From Anaerolineales bacterium (GTDB lineage: Bacteria > Chloroflexota > Anaerolineae > 4572-78 > J111), in contig JAAUSP010000018.1 in the NCBI GenBank assembly GCA_012032575.1, positions 1-30,249 of the forward strand: a DNA stretch of 30,249 nucleotides, read 5' to 3'. Under the pieces are notes generated by a model, which saw only the letters and a program-made list of their open reading frames with translations, was not told where the DNA came from and searched no databases. A program made the position numbers and the translations under genes. Shown in pieces: positions 16,446-25,307 of the stretch. Each line of letters starts with the position of its first letter. Position 1 is the first letter of the stretch.

Positions 16446-17773
16446 CTATTTTACTGTAAGAGTGGACAACTCCACAAAATCGCTCCCTGCTGCTACAAAC
16501 AGACGCTCACCGCTGGCAGCGTTGTACAATCCCGTAATCAGGCGATAATTCCCAGGCGGGAATCTGCCGGGAGGGTCAGGGTGTAAGGGTCGGTCAGGAT
16601 TTCGCCGGGGAGCCAGGTGGTGGGAGCGGCCCCGGCCAAAGGCTGGGCATCCACCTGAGCGACCACCTGTCCCGCGCCGTTCAAAAGCTGCACAAAGACG
16701 GTGTAAGCGGTCTTCATCTCAGTCACACTCTGCCAGTAAAGGGTCAGGGGTTGGCCCAGATTCTCGCCGGGGGTGGGATTGTAGACGAGCAGTTGGAGGG
16801 CATAATCGCTGGGGGGGAGATCGGCGGGCAGCCAGAGGCCGCGCCGGTCGGTGATGGGCTGGTTGGGCGGCCAGGTTGAGGTACTCAGCGGCGGCCAGTC
16901 GCTTTGGGTAAAGATGTCGCCGCACGAATTCAAAAGCCGCAGTGAGGGTTGGTAATCGGCTGGCAGAGGTGCAACCGTTTGCCAGGTGAGCTCCAGCGGC
17001 GGGTCGAGGTCAACTCCGTAGGGCGTGTACCAGATACGGCGATGTTTGGCGGCAATCCCGGCCAAAATCTGGATAGCTCTATCGGGCGAAGGGGTAGCCG
17101 GTAATAAAAAATCCCGGTAGACAGGCAGTTCAAACGCCTCGATTTTGCGGATAACCGCCCGCCAATCGTCTTTGGCATAGGCCGGGTTAAAGTAGTGCTG
17201 CCAAAGGGCGTAGCCGTTGATGGTGAGCAGAGCGGCCAGGATTAGGGTAGCAGGCAGCAAAGTGGCAAGCAGCAGGGGAGCAGGGGAGCGGGGGGCCACG
17301 GTGAAAGCCAGCAAAAACACCAGCATTTCCGGCCCGCGCCACACGCCCCAGCGGCGTCGGGCGGCATAGATCAGCCCCAGCAGATACACGGCGACAAAGA
17401 CCAGCACCAGCGGCAGTGCTTCAGCCGGCGGCATATACTCCCCAACCGTGTACGCCTGCGCCCCGCGCGTAAAAGTTTCCCACAAGGTCGGCTGGCTGAG
17501 CCAGTGCAGAAAGCGTTGCAGCAAGGCCGAGCTAAAGCTCGGCCAGGGAGTGTAAAGCAGAATAATCAGGCTGAGGGTAGCCGCTCAGGGCAGATAAGTG
17601 CGCCGGTGCCGTCGCCAGGTGAGCAAAGAGCGCCACAGGTCGTTGAGGGGCAGCCGGGCAAAGTAGAGCGTCCAGGATTCTTCGATTCATTAGCTCTGGT
17701 TTTCCAGCCGATAGGCTCGCAACAGAAAAGTCAGCAGCGTGAGGGCCAAAATAATGAACTTCTGGAATCTCAT
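16446..17773 (-). pseudogene. Decayed GT39/ArnT-like membrane glycosyltransferase
   Basis: A single frame from the ATG at 17773 begins like a GT39 protein (MRFQKFIILALTLLTFLLRA, then YRLENQS). It is cut by TAA and TGA at 17687-17692, where relatives read S-L-W, and by another TGA at 17585-17587. The segment between ESWTLYFARLPLNDLW and TLSLIILLYTPW lacks most catalytic helices. A second deletion is likely near FTVAPRSPAP. From 17524 the frame is open to 16538 and covers the last helix and a beta-rich C-terminal domain (YALQLLVYNPTPGE). One base added near 16558 restores its usual ending (GLYNAASGERLFV...) with a stop at 16446. It is a paralogue of the gene immediately upstream and overlaps it by ATGA. 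Confidence 0.8.
17525..17544. repeat. Perfect 20-bp palindrome in the GT39 pseudogene
   Basis: GGCCGAGCT-AA-AGCTCGGCC is a 9-bp inverted repeat with a 2-nt centre. It lies at the junction between the damaged front part of the pseudogene and its open C-terminal part. It could mark a deletion breakpoint or be chance. Confidence 0.5.
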
Positions 17774-20214
17774 TGATGTGAACGTTCCACGTTTAACGTT
17801 TGAACGTTTAACGTTATTTGGCCCAATTCGACAAAATCACTCGGTCCAACGGTCAAGCGTTGGCCGGTGCGGGGTTGTACAACCCCGCAATTAATCGGTA
17901 TGTGCCGGCGGGCAAATCGAGTGGCAAGGCCAGGGCGTGCCGGGTGATGATGGACTGGCCCGGTTGCCAGGTCGAAGTGGGGGTATAACCGCCGTTGGGT
18001 GGGCTGTCGTGTTGGGCTGCCAACCTGCCATCGGGGGTGAGCAGTTGCAGAAAGAGATTGTAATTGGCTTGAGGTTGTCGCAGCGGCTGCCAGGTAAATT
18101 CGACCGGCAAGAGTTGGCCCGGTTCCAGTGACTCGGTCAGCTTGACCTCGACCAATTGCACTTCACCACCCAGGTCAGCCTTGACAGTCCGGGTGACGTC
18201 TGGTGGCTGCGCGCCAAAACGAACCAGGCGCACGTCGTCAAACCACTCATTGCCGGCGGCGAAGGCGTGGTCGGTGAGCCATCGCTCCGCCGCGTTGTCG
18301 GGTGCGGCGGGCGGTATCCCTACCGTGACCAGCCAGGCGTTTTGACCGGTCAGGGCGTTTTGCAAAAGGGGCAACGCTGTGTCCGGCGGCGGCCAGTTCT
18401 GCCGGGCCAGTCCGGTGATGGGCAGCCGGGTTTTGAATCGATTCATCGGCACATGGTAATGATACTGGGCCACTGTGACAAGCTGATCGGTGGGGGCCGC
18501 CTGAGCCACCGCCGTGTTGAGCGCCTGGCTGTAGGCATCATCCGGTGGGCCGAACTGCCGGTCGGTGGTGAAGTAGCGGGTGAGGAGGAAATAGGTGACA
18601 AAGAGAGTCAGACAAAACGGCAGGCCGGGGCTAAGAATTAAACGTTGAACGTTGAACGTTGAACGTTTAACATTTGTTGGCGGTTGGCGGTCGGCGGTCG
18701 TTTCTCGCCAGAGCAGCCAGCCGGAGAGCAAAACCAGGCCGAGGCTCAAGCCAAAGGCCAACCCATCAAACCCCCACGGCTGCCACCAGGCCAGATCGGA
18801 ATTTTGGAGCGACCAGGTTTGAAGCTGGCCGGCAATCTGGCTGTAGCCAAAATCGTAGAAAGCTGCCGTATTTTCCAGAAAAAACTCGCCGCCAAACTCC
18901 GTTTGGATCCGGCTTAGAAAAACCCAGGGGTTGATCACCACGCCGAGGAGTTGGATGAGGAGGGAGAGGGGGAATAAAACGTAAAACGTAAAACGTGGTG
19001 CGTGATGCGTGGTGCGTGGTGCGTGGTGCGTTTTAGCCGTTTCTCCTTCCCCTGACCCCTGACCCCTGACCCCTGACCCCTGTATTATCGGGGCAAGACA
19101 AATAGCAAAGAAGGGTGCAACGGGAACGAGAAAACGACTGCCCCAGGACAGCCCTTCGCCGGAGGACCAGGCAGAGAAAAGGGCGACAGTGAGGCCAACC
19201 AGACCGGCGAAAAGCCAGGCTTCGGCGGGATGGGTTTTTCGCAGGGACCACCAGCCGGGCAGGCTCAGGATGAGGATGGGCGAGTAGATAAAGAAGCCGC
19301 GCAGCGGGCTGAACAGGAGTTTGTACAGGCCCAGCAGAATATTGGGCGAGAACAGGGTCAAATCGTAGCCGGTTTGGAACGGATTGCCGGAACGCACGGC
19401 ATTGTAAGTGAGGAGAATAGCCCCGGTGAAGGCGACGGTCAGGGTGAAGACGGCGATGGAGGTGAGGAGTGAGGCGATGAGGCGATGAGGCGATGAGGTG
19501 GCAGAATTCGCGTCTTCGCGTCCTCGCCTCTTCGCGTCCTCATAGAGGATCCACAACAAATAGAGGCCAAAAATCGGGAGTAAAAAAAGGTTGTTGGCTC
19601 GCGTCAGCACGGCGAAGCCGGCAGACAGACCGGCGATGGCTACGTGGCGCAGGCCGCCTTCCTGCCGGTAGACAAAGAGCATATAGGCGGCCAGCAAAAG
19701 TAAAAAACCGGCCAGAGGCTCGCTGAAGAGGTACTTGGCGTAAACAAAGGCAATCGTCGCCAGGCCAAAGGTGAGTGAAACAAGGAGAGCGGTGAGGTTG
19801 GAAAAGCCGAGACGTTGGACGGCCATGCAGGTCAAAAGACTGGTCGCAGCGGTGAGGAAGGCATTGAGCAGTGAAACGGTTTGCAACATTCCAATATTCG
19901 GCAAGTAGAGGGCCAGCCAATAGAGCGGGGCCTGGGCCAGCGACAGCGCCAGTCCCTTTTGGAGTAAACATGGCCATCCTGACCAAAAAGCCCTGGGCTT
20001 CGGCCTGACTGGTGGTCCACTGGGTCCAGGCGATTTGATCGGTGTTGACCCGGCCAAATTTGACCAGGCTCTCGGTCACGGCAAAGATAGAAACTTCGTC
20101 AACCGAGTGAAAACCGCCCCGGTAGGCCAGCAGATAGATGGCTAACAGAAACAGGCCGAGGTGAAGGGCCAGGGTCCGGCGATTATTTTTTTCAGGAACA
20201 CGGTCGGGCTTCAT
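17770..20214 (-). CDS. GT39/ArnT-like membrane glycosyltransferase with repeat insertions (three frameshifts)
   Basis: Large polyisoprenyl-dependent glycosyltransferase-like protein, about 815 residues after repair. The N-terminus (20214) has helix 1, then the periplasmic SVDEVSIFAVTESLVKFGRV with the acidic residues typical of GT-C active sites, and IAWTQWTTSQAEAQG. Adding one base at each of A5 19985-19989 and T4 19957-19960 gives FFGQDGHVYSKKGLALSL and joins the main frame (17853-20057). About ten further helices follow, then a beta-rich C-terminal domain (LPAGTYRLIAGLYNPA). One base near 17866 replaces the premature stop with ...TGQRLTVGPSDFVELGQ; the final residues (ITLNVQTLNVERSHQ) are encoded by heptamer repeats. 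Loops carry repeat-encoded peptides: REDANSATSS, GSGVRGQGSGEG, THHAPRTTHHAPR and DRQPPTNVKRSTFNVQR. Confidence 0.82.
17785..17816. repeat. ACGTTTA/ACGTTTG heptamer repeats at the GT39 gene 3' end
   Basis: About four degenerate 7-nt units (plus-strand CGTTTAA/CGTTTGA) encode the terminal peptide ITLNVQTLNVERSHQ of the frame-repaired upstream GT39 gene. They run up to the ATGA overlap with the next gene. Confidence 0.75.
18642..18706. repeat. AACGTTG and GTTGGCG heptamer arrays inside the GT39 gene
   Basis: About four AACGTTG/AACGTTT units (about 18642-18669) are followed by GTTGGCG-GTTGGCG-GTCGGCG-GTCG (about 18677-18704). On the coding strand they read DRQPPTNVKRSTFNVQR between membrane segments. 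Confidence 0.85.
18977..19083. repeat. TGGTGCG and CTGACCC heptamer arrays inside the GT39 gene
   Basis: ACGTAAA units pass into TGCGTGG/TGCGTGA units (18977-19033); a short unique gap follows, then about five CTGACCC copies (about 19049-19083). The coding strand reads GSGVRGQGSGEG and THHAPRTTHHAPR in one extramembrane loop. Confidence 0.9.
19466..19540. repeat. 8-nt repeats (GAGGCGAT, TTCGCGTC) inside the GT39 gene
   Basis: Three to four GAGGCGAT octamers, then TTCGCGTC/CTCGCCTC/TTCGCGTC octamers on the plus strand, encode a hydrophilic loop (YEDAKRRGREDANSATSSPH). Period 8 also keeps the frame open because three units equal eight codons. Confidence 0.8.
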
Positions 20215-20270
20215 ACCATGGGCCGTAGGGAGAGATTGCTCCAGCCAGATGATCGGGCTTAAGCCTCGCT

Positions 20271-20279
20271 ATTATAACA
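20271..20279 (-). promoter_or_regulatory. Extended -10 promoter for the GT39 gene
   Basis: On the minus strand TGT-TATAAT (+ 20271-20279) is a perfect extended -10, 57 bases before the start at 20214. A TTGACA upstream is only 6 bases away and cannot serve as its -35. Confidence 0.5.
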
Positions 20280-20311
20280 AATTGTCAAGGGAAGGGAAGT
20301 TTTGCCTGATT

Positions 20312-20340
20312 TTGCCAAAAGTAAAAGGGACGTGTATCAT
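20312..20340 (+). promoter_or_regulatory. Promoter for the GT2 gene
   Basis: TTGCCA (20312-20317), 17-bp spacer, TATCAT (20335-20340), 29 bases before the GT2 start. It is divergent from the GT39 promoter in the same gap. Confidence 0.5.
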
Positions 20341-20369
20341 GGGGCACTGCGCCGGGGTGCGCTATTTTT

Positions 20370-21136
20370 ATGTTTGTTTCAAGTGGAGCTTCAGTCATTA
20401 ACGGCCAAAAACCCCCTCTTTTTTTATCAATTGTAATCCCCGCTTATAATGAAGAATCTCGTCTGCCTCATACGCTGCCTAAAGTAGCCCAGTTTATCGA
20501 GAGTCAATCTTATAAGGCGGAGGTGCTGGTGGTTGACGATGGCAGCACCGATCGAACGGCTGAAATTGTTGAAGAGATCGCCGCTCAGTATCCCTGTGTG
20601 CGTTTGGTGCGGGCGGTTCACGGCGGCAAAGGCCATGCGGTCAAAACGGGCATGTTACAGGCTCAGGGCGAATACGCCTTTTGTGCGACGCCGATCTGGC
20701 TATGCCCATTACCGAACTGCCCAAATTTTTACCGCCTTGCCAGAACGGCTATCAGGTGGCGATTGGTTCCCGCGAAGGCAAAGGCGCGGTCCGTTACAAT
20801 GAGCCGGCCTATCGCCACTTGATGGGACGGGTCTTCAACCTATTAGTCAAGGTAATGGCCGTGCCCGGTTTTGAAGATACCCAGTGCGGTTTCAAATGTT
20901 TTCACTATTCCGTCACCGAGGATCTCTTTTCCCGTCAAACCATTGACGGCTTCGGTTTTGATGTCGAGGTGCTTTACATTGCTCAGAAACGGGGCTATAA
21001 AATTGTCGAAGTCCCGATCCATTGGTATTACCAGACCGAAAGCAAAGTTCACCCCATCAAAGACACCATCCGCATGGTCAAAGATATGCTGGCCGTCCGC
21101 CGTAATGACCGGCTGGACCTTTACCAAAAAAATTAA
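20370..21136 (+). CDS. Family 2 glycosyltransferase (dolichyl/polyprenyl-phosphate hexose transferase-like), one frameshift
   Basis: 255 residues after repair. The GT-A fold is clear: FLSIVIPAYNEESRLPHTL at the start and VLVVDDGSTDRTAEIVEE for the nucleotide-sugar site. The metal-binding DAD sits in the repaired CDADLAMPITELPKF. GSREGKGAVRYNEPAYRHLM and the acceptor-site GFEDTQCGFKCF follow. One base added in the T run at 20679-20682 joins 20370 onward to the 20681-21136 frame. The ALG5/DPM-like pattern suggests transfer of a hexose from a nucleotide sugar to polyprenyl phosphate at the membrane. That would supply donors for GT39-type enzymes such as the divergently transcribed neighbour; the link is inferred. 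The start site is weakly supported, with no clear Shine-Dalgarno near 20370. Confidence 0.88.
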
Positions 21137-21154
21137 AACCGCCCCCTCTCATAA

Positions 21155-21183
21155 TTGCCTTTCCACCCTATCCCTGATATAAC
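21155..21183 (+). promoter_or_regulatory. Promoter for the SH3/Ig lipoprotein gene
   Basis: TTGCCT (21155-21160), 17-bp spacer, TATAAC (21178-21183), 36 bases before the lipoprotein ATG. Confidence 0.5.
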
Positions 21184-21219
21184 GAAGAACACCAGTTAAC
21201 GGCAGTGAGGAGTTTGTAT

Positions 21220-22656
21220 ATGAAAAGTAGACCTTTATCCGGGCTTTTGGTCTGGCTGGTTGGGTTGAGTTTACTGCTAAGCCTGTCCGCCTGCACCGAG
21301 TCCCCCACCCCGGTGGTGAGCCAACCAACCCGGCCTATTGCGATTATTGCCGCCCCCAAAAGTGATACACCGGTAGAGGTGGGACAGGAAGTGCTCATCA
21401 CCTTTACCGCCGCCGATGTCAATGGCGTTTCGCAGGTTGAATTATCGGTAGACGGGCAGCCGATCCACGTCGAGAAGGTCAATCCCCCGGTTAACTCATT
21501 TGCCGGAAATAAAGCCTGGACGCCCACCCAACCCGGCAGCCATGTGATTGAATTACGTGCCTTTAATATTACCAACGAACCAAGCGACCCGGCCCAGGTG
21601 TTTGTGACTGTCACCGGCAGTGGCAGCGATGCACCCGTTGCGACCAGCGCCGTACCCAATCCGGCTGTTACCCCCGACGCCACTACCATCACCCTCATTT
21701 CGCCCAGCCCGACCGTCGCCGCTGCCGGCGACACCAGCCAGCCCCCGGCCCCAAACCAACCGAGTGTGACCACTCGCACCGGCCTGAACGTGCGGGGCGG
21801 GCCGGGGACCGATTATCCGGTGATTGGCCGGCTGACCGAGAATCAAACCCTGCTCGTTTCGGGCCGCAATGCCGAAACATCCTGGTGGCAGGTGATTTAT
21901 CCGCCCGGCAGCAACGAGCGCGGCTGGGTTTCCGGCGACGCCCAATTTACCTCGGCCAGCAACGTCGAGGGAGTGCCGATTGTGCCTGCGCCGCCCAAAC
22001 CGACCCCGGCTGCGCCGACGGCGACGCCGACCCTGGCCCTGCCGGTCATCCAGTTCTTCCGCGCCGACCGGGATACGCTCAACCCCGGCGAAAAAGTCAC
22101 CTTGAGTTGGGACCTGTCCGGGGCCAAAGAAGCCTTTTTGCGTTATGATGACGTGACCGAAGGCGTGACAGCCCCCGGCAGCAAAACGCTCTCGCCGAGC
22201 AAAACTACCGTCTACACCTTGCTGGCGCGTGGCTCGGCCGGCGATACCACCGCCGAAGTGACGGTCAAGCTGAATGTGGCCACCGCCACCCCGGTGACAA
22301 TCATCAGCGACGGCAAAAGCAAAATTCTGGACAGCCAGACCATTGATTTTGATCGTGGGGTTATTCAGGGGTCCGATGGCGCGGGAGCCGACTTCCTCTG
22401 GGACGGCCAGCAGCGGCGTTTTGTGCCGCGCAATGGAGCCGCCGGCGCGTTTGTGGGCGATGTCTTTGAGGACATCAGCCTGGACGACTGCCGCTCCGTT
22501 ACCTATGGTCAGCCTTTCCCCGATGTCACCAGCGTCAGCCGGGTGACTGGCTGCTACCGCACCAGCGAAGGCCGCTACGGTAAATTTTTTGTTTCCGAGT
22601 GGAGCCTCAGCGACGCCAGTTTGACCATGCAGTGGCTCACCTGGGATTTTCGGTAG
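21220..22656 (+). CDS. Lipoprotein with Ig-like and bacterial SH3 domains
   Basis: 478 residues from the ATG at 21220, with GTGAGGAG 7 bases upstream; the longer GTG-started frame at 21205 spoils the signal peptide. The signal ends in the lipobox LSAC (C25), so it should be lipid-anchored outside the membrane. Order: Ig-like domain about 33-130 (VLITFTAADVNGVSQVELSV...VIELRAFN); Ser/Thr/Pro linker; SH3_3 domain about 185-250 (GLNVRGGPGTDYPVIGRL to GWVSGDAQF); Pro/Thr linker (PTPAAPTATPT); second Ig-like domain about 275-350 (LNPGEKVTLSWDLSGA); and an unrecognised C-terminal domain of about 120 residues with a Cys pair. It probably binds the cell wall or surface polymers. This architecture is common in Chloroflexi. 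Not in an evident operon. Confidence 0.88.
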   Translation: MKSRPLSGLLVWLVGLSLLLSLSACTESPTPVVSQPTRPIAIIAAPKSDTPVEVGQEVLITFTAADVNGVSQVELSVDGQPIHVEKVNPPVNSFAGNKAWTPTQPGSHVIELRAFNITNEPSDPAQVFVTVTGSGSDAPVATSAVPNPAVTPDATTITLISPSPTVAAAGDTSQPPAPNQPSVTTRTGLNVRGGPGTDYPVIGRLTENQTLLVSGRNAETSWWQVIYPPGSNERGWVSGDAQFTSASNVEGVPIVPAPPKPTPAAPTATPTLALPVIQFFRADRDTLNPGEKVTLSWDLSGAKEAFLRYDDVTEGVTAPGSKTLSPSKTTVYTLLARGSAGDTTAEVTVKLNVATATPVTIISDGKSKILDSQTIDFDRGVIQGSDGAGADFLWDGQQRRFVPRNGAAGAFVGDVFEDISLDDCRSVTYGQPFPDVTSVSRVTGCYRTSEGRYGKFFVSEWSLSDASLTMQWLTWDFR

Positions 22657-22678
22657 GGAGTTTCAGGATTTAAATCAG

Positions 22679-22739
22679 CCAAAACGTGTTGCGTCTTGCG
22701 TGTTCCGTTCGTTTCATTTCACGCAAGACGCAACACGTT
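22679..22739. repeat. 20-bp perfect hairpin built of GTTGCGT-type heptamers
   Basis: AACGTGTTGCGTCTTGCGTG (22683-22702) and its exact complement (22720-22739) flank a 17-nt loop. It lies between the lipoprotein stop and metG. The lead-in GCCAAAACGTGTTGCGT matches that of the hairpin at 4925-4976. It may act as a terminator or RNA-end stabiliser; on the plus strand it lacks a T-run. Confidence 0.8.
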
Positions 22740-22773
22740 CAATTACTGTAATCCGTACCATCGAGAAATTCTG

Positions 22774-22782
22774 TGGTATAAT
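22774..22782 (+). promoter_or_regulatory. Extended -10 promoter for metG
   Basis: TGG-TATAAT, 42 bases before the metG start; no convincing -35. The surrounding TGTGGTATAATCC is identical to the promoter of the ABC exporter at 6729-6741. Confidence 0.55.
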
Positions 22783-22824
22783 CCTCGTTCACCTATAAAT
22801 TTAGGGATTGAGAAGAGAGAACTT

Positions 22825-24599
22825 ATGACTGAAAATATTCTTGTCTGCACCGCCTGGCCCTATGCCAACGGCGATTTACATATCGGCCACCTGGCTGGGG
22901 CCTACCTGCCACCCGATATTTTTGCCCGCTACCACCGCCTGAAAGGCAACAATGTCCTCATGGTCTCCGGCTCCGACTCGCATGGGACACCCATCACCAT
23001 CCGGGCCGATGCCGAGGGTGTCAGCGCCCGTGAGGTGTTTGAGCGTTTTCACCTGAGTTTTTGGAGACCTTTCAACAAATCGGCTGTACCTATGATTTGT
23101 TTACCCACACTGATACCGAAAATCATCACCGCGTATCGCAGGATATTTTTACGGCCTGTCTCGATAATGGCTATCTCTACAAGCAAACCGAGCAGCAGTT
23201 CTACTCGGAAATCGAAGGGCGTTTTTTGCCCGACCGCTACATCGAGGGGACCTGCCCCAACTGCGGTTATGATGGTGCGCGCGGCGATCAGTGCGACAAC
23301 TGCAAAAAGCTGCTCGAACCGACCGATTTGATCAATCCGCGCAGCAAAATTGACGGCTCAACCCCGATACTGCGCGAGACTGAGCATTTTTATCTTGACC
23401 TGCCCCGCCTGCGAGAGTTTTTACTGGGTTATCTGAACGACAACAAAACCCACTGGCGGCCCAGCGTTATCAATTTTAGCCGGCAGTATGTGACTGACGG
23501 GCTGAAAGGCCGGCCCATTACCCGCGACCTCGATTGGGGCATCCCCATCCCGCTGCCCGGCTATGACGGCAAGCGAATTTACGTCTGGTTTGAGGCGGTG
23601 ATTGGCTACTTTAGCGCCAGCATCGAGTGGGCCAAAAATATCGGTCAGCCGGAAGCCTGGAAAACGTGGTGGTATCAGCCGGAATCCAAAACTTATTACT
23701 TTGTCGGCAAGGATAATATTCCTTTCCACACCATCATCTGGCCGGCTGAACTCATTGGGACCGGTCTGCACCTGTACGAAGAAGATAAAAGCAAATTCCT
23801 CAATCTGCCCTACGACGTTCCTGCCAACGAATACCTGAGCATGGAAGGGAAAAAACTCAGCACCAGCCGCAACTGGGCCATCTGGGCCCCCGATTTGCTG
23901 GAACGGTTTGACCCCGACCCCATCCGTTTCTACCTGACCGCCATCGCCCCGGAGACCCGCGACACCGATTTTACCTTTGAAGACCTCGTCCGGCGTAATA
24001 ACGACGAATTGGTGGCAGCCTGGGGTAATCTGGTCAACCGGGTGCTGGGGTTTGCCTACAAACGCTATGACGGCAAGGTTCCCGTGCCCCAGACTCTCGA
24101 CGAGGCCGACCGCCAGATTTTAGCCGAGGTTGAAGCCGGGTTCGGCACGGTGGGCGACCTGCTGGCGGGGGTCAAATTAAAAGCGGCCCTGGAAGAAGCT
24201 TTGCGACTGACGCGGGCGACCAACGTTTATCTCGACGGCAAAGCCCCCTGGAAAGCCATCAAAGAGAATCCCGCCGCCGCCGGAACTTCGATTTACGTGG
24301 CTCTGCGGGTGATTGACAACCTTAAAATTCTGTTCGCGCCTTTTCTGCCCCACACCTGCCAGCGCTTACACGAATACCTGGGTTATGACGGTCAGCTTTT
24401 TGGCCGCCAGTTCACCCAAGCCTTCACCGAGTCGCAGCGGGAACACATCGCCCTGTGTTACGACGCCAGCGAAGCCATTGGTCGCTGGGAAGCCAGCCAG
24501 CTCGCCCCCGGCCAACCTCTGCGTGAACCCGCCGCATTGTTCAAAAAGCTGGAGCCGGAAGTGGCCGAGCAGGAGATTGCGCGGCTGTTGGGGAACTGA
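22825..24599 (+). CDS. metG: Methionyl-tRNA synthetase, one frameshift
   Basis: Class I synthetase that charges tRNA-Met. The nucleotide-binding motif is [16 protein letters not shown] (HIGH at 19-22), followed by [13 protein letters not shown] zinc knuckle ([17 protein letters not shown]) and [15 protein letters not shown] follow, and the KMSKS equivalent is [12 protein letters not shown]. The frame slips in the T5 run at 23058-23062: one added T turns FWRPFN into [15 protein letters not shown] and yields 591 residues. The protein ends after the anticodon-binding helices without the EMAP/Trbp111-like tail. The ATG at 22825 follows AGAGAGA. An essential enzyme with a frameshift strongly suggests a sequence error. 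DUF5674 follows after 2 bases. Confidence 0.93.
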
Positions 24600-24601
24600 A
24601 A

Positions 24602-24937
24602 ATGATCCACCTGTTGCGTTCTCGTGCTACCAAACAACAAGTGGATGAGATGCTTGAAATACTCGGTGTTTACATTAAGTTAGCCGTTGACATTCACCGA
24701 GGTATCTTGGCTGGCGGTGGGGGACTTCACGCCGATTGTGAGGCAGTTTTACTTGCAGATGGCAGTAACCAAGTGGATATTTGGGGAGCCGATTGGATCC
24801 CATCCTCGCGGCAAGTACGTTTTGAAGCACTTATCAATATTAGACCCCATCAGAACAACCTTGCTATGGAGATTCTGGACTCAGCTATTTGCGAGCGTGT
24901 TGCCGAAGTCGTTAGAAATATCTTGGAGGATACATGA
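24602..24937 (+). CDS. DUF5674-family protein
   Basis: 111 residues. The core matches DUF5674 as I recall it: YIKLAVDIHRGILAGGG, then GLHADCEAVLL, DIWGADWIP, FEALINIRPHQNN and a C-terminal helix ending VAEVVRNILEDT. The conserved His, Asp, Cys and Glu in HADCEAVL and the Trp/Asp motif suggest a small catalytic or binding fold, but no function is known to me. It starts 2 bases after the metG stop and overlaps the next gene by ATGA, so the pair is translationally coupled. Base composition is more A+T-rich than metG or folC, which fits a transferred cassette. Confidence 0.8.
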   Translation: MIHLLRSRATKQQVDEMLEILGVYIKLAVDIHRGILAGGGGLHADCEAVLLADGSNQVDIWGADWIPSSRQVRFEALINIRPHQNNLAMEILDSAICERVAEVVRNILEDT

Positions 24938-25281
24938 AAGATTGGACGCCTATCCGTGAGCGATACTTGCGTGATGCCTTACCTATCCGTTTGGGTGGGT
25001 TAGCCGCTAATTTGGCTCGCATCAAATCCTTTTCCGATCACCCCGATCATTGTGCAGTGGTCGAAAGTCTGTTAGATGAGAGCAAGTTTTTTATTGAGTG
25101 GACTGCTCCTGAGACCGTATTGGAAACGCAGGTAAAATTGGTTGAACTTCAACTCCAGTTAGCTCGCTGGCAGTATGTGTGGAAAGATATTTGGGCCAAT
25201 CCCGTCGAGCGAGCAGCCGTTGCTGAACAAGCCGGAGACTGGTCAAAAGAGGTATTGGGGATGTCAGGTTTGTTGCAATAA
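24934..25281 (+). CDS. Small protein coupled to DUF5674, function unknown
   Basis: 115 residues, mostly helical, with no signal peptide, membrane segment or cysteine cluster. Distinctive strings are DWTPIRERYLRDALPIRLGG and LAANLARIKSFSDHP near the start and LVELQLQLARWQYVWKDIW near the middle. It overlaps DUF5674 by four bases, and its start follows GGAGG at a short distance. The tight pairing of two ~110-residue proteins resembles toxin-antitoxin layout, but nothing in either sequence proves that. I do not recognise the family. Confidence 0.75.
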   Translation: MKDWTPIRERYLRDALPIRLGGLAANLARIKSFSDHPDHCAVVESLLDESKFFIEWTAPETVLETQVKLVELQLQLARWQYVWKDIWANPVERAAVAEQAGDWSKEVLGMSGLLQ

Positions 25282-25307
25282 AGATTTTAGCATGTCTGGA
25301 GGTTTGG

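Noticed and set aside
17585..17692. TGA read as tryptophan (recoding) in the GT39 paralogue
   Set aside because: A TAA adjoins one of the TGA codons, large catalytic segments are deleted, and other genes in the window end normally at TGA. Decay is the simpler reading.
20679..20682. Programmed ribosomal frameshift in the GT2 gene
   Set aside because: No slippery heptamer with a downstream structure is evident, and similar homopolymer slips affect many unrelated genes here, so sequencing error is more likely.
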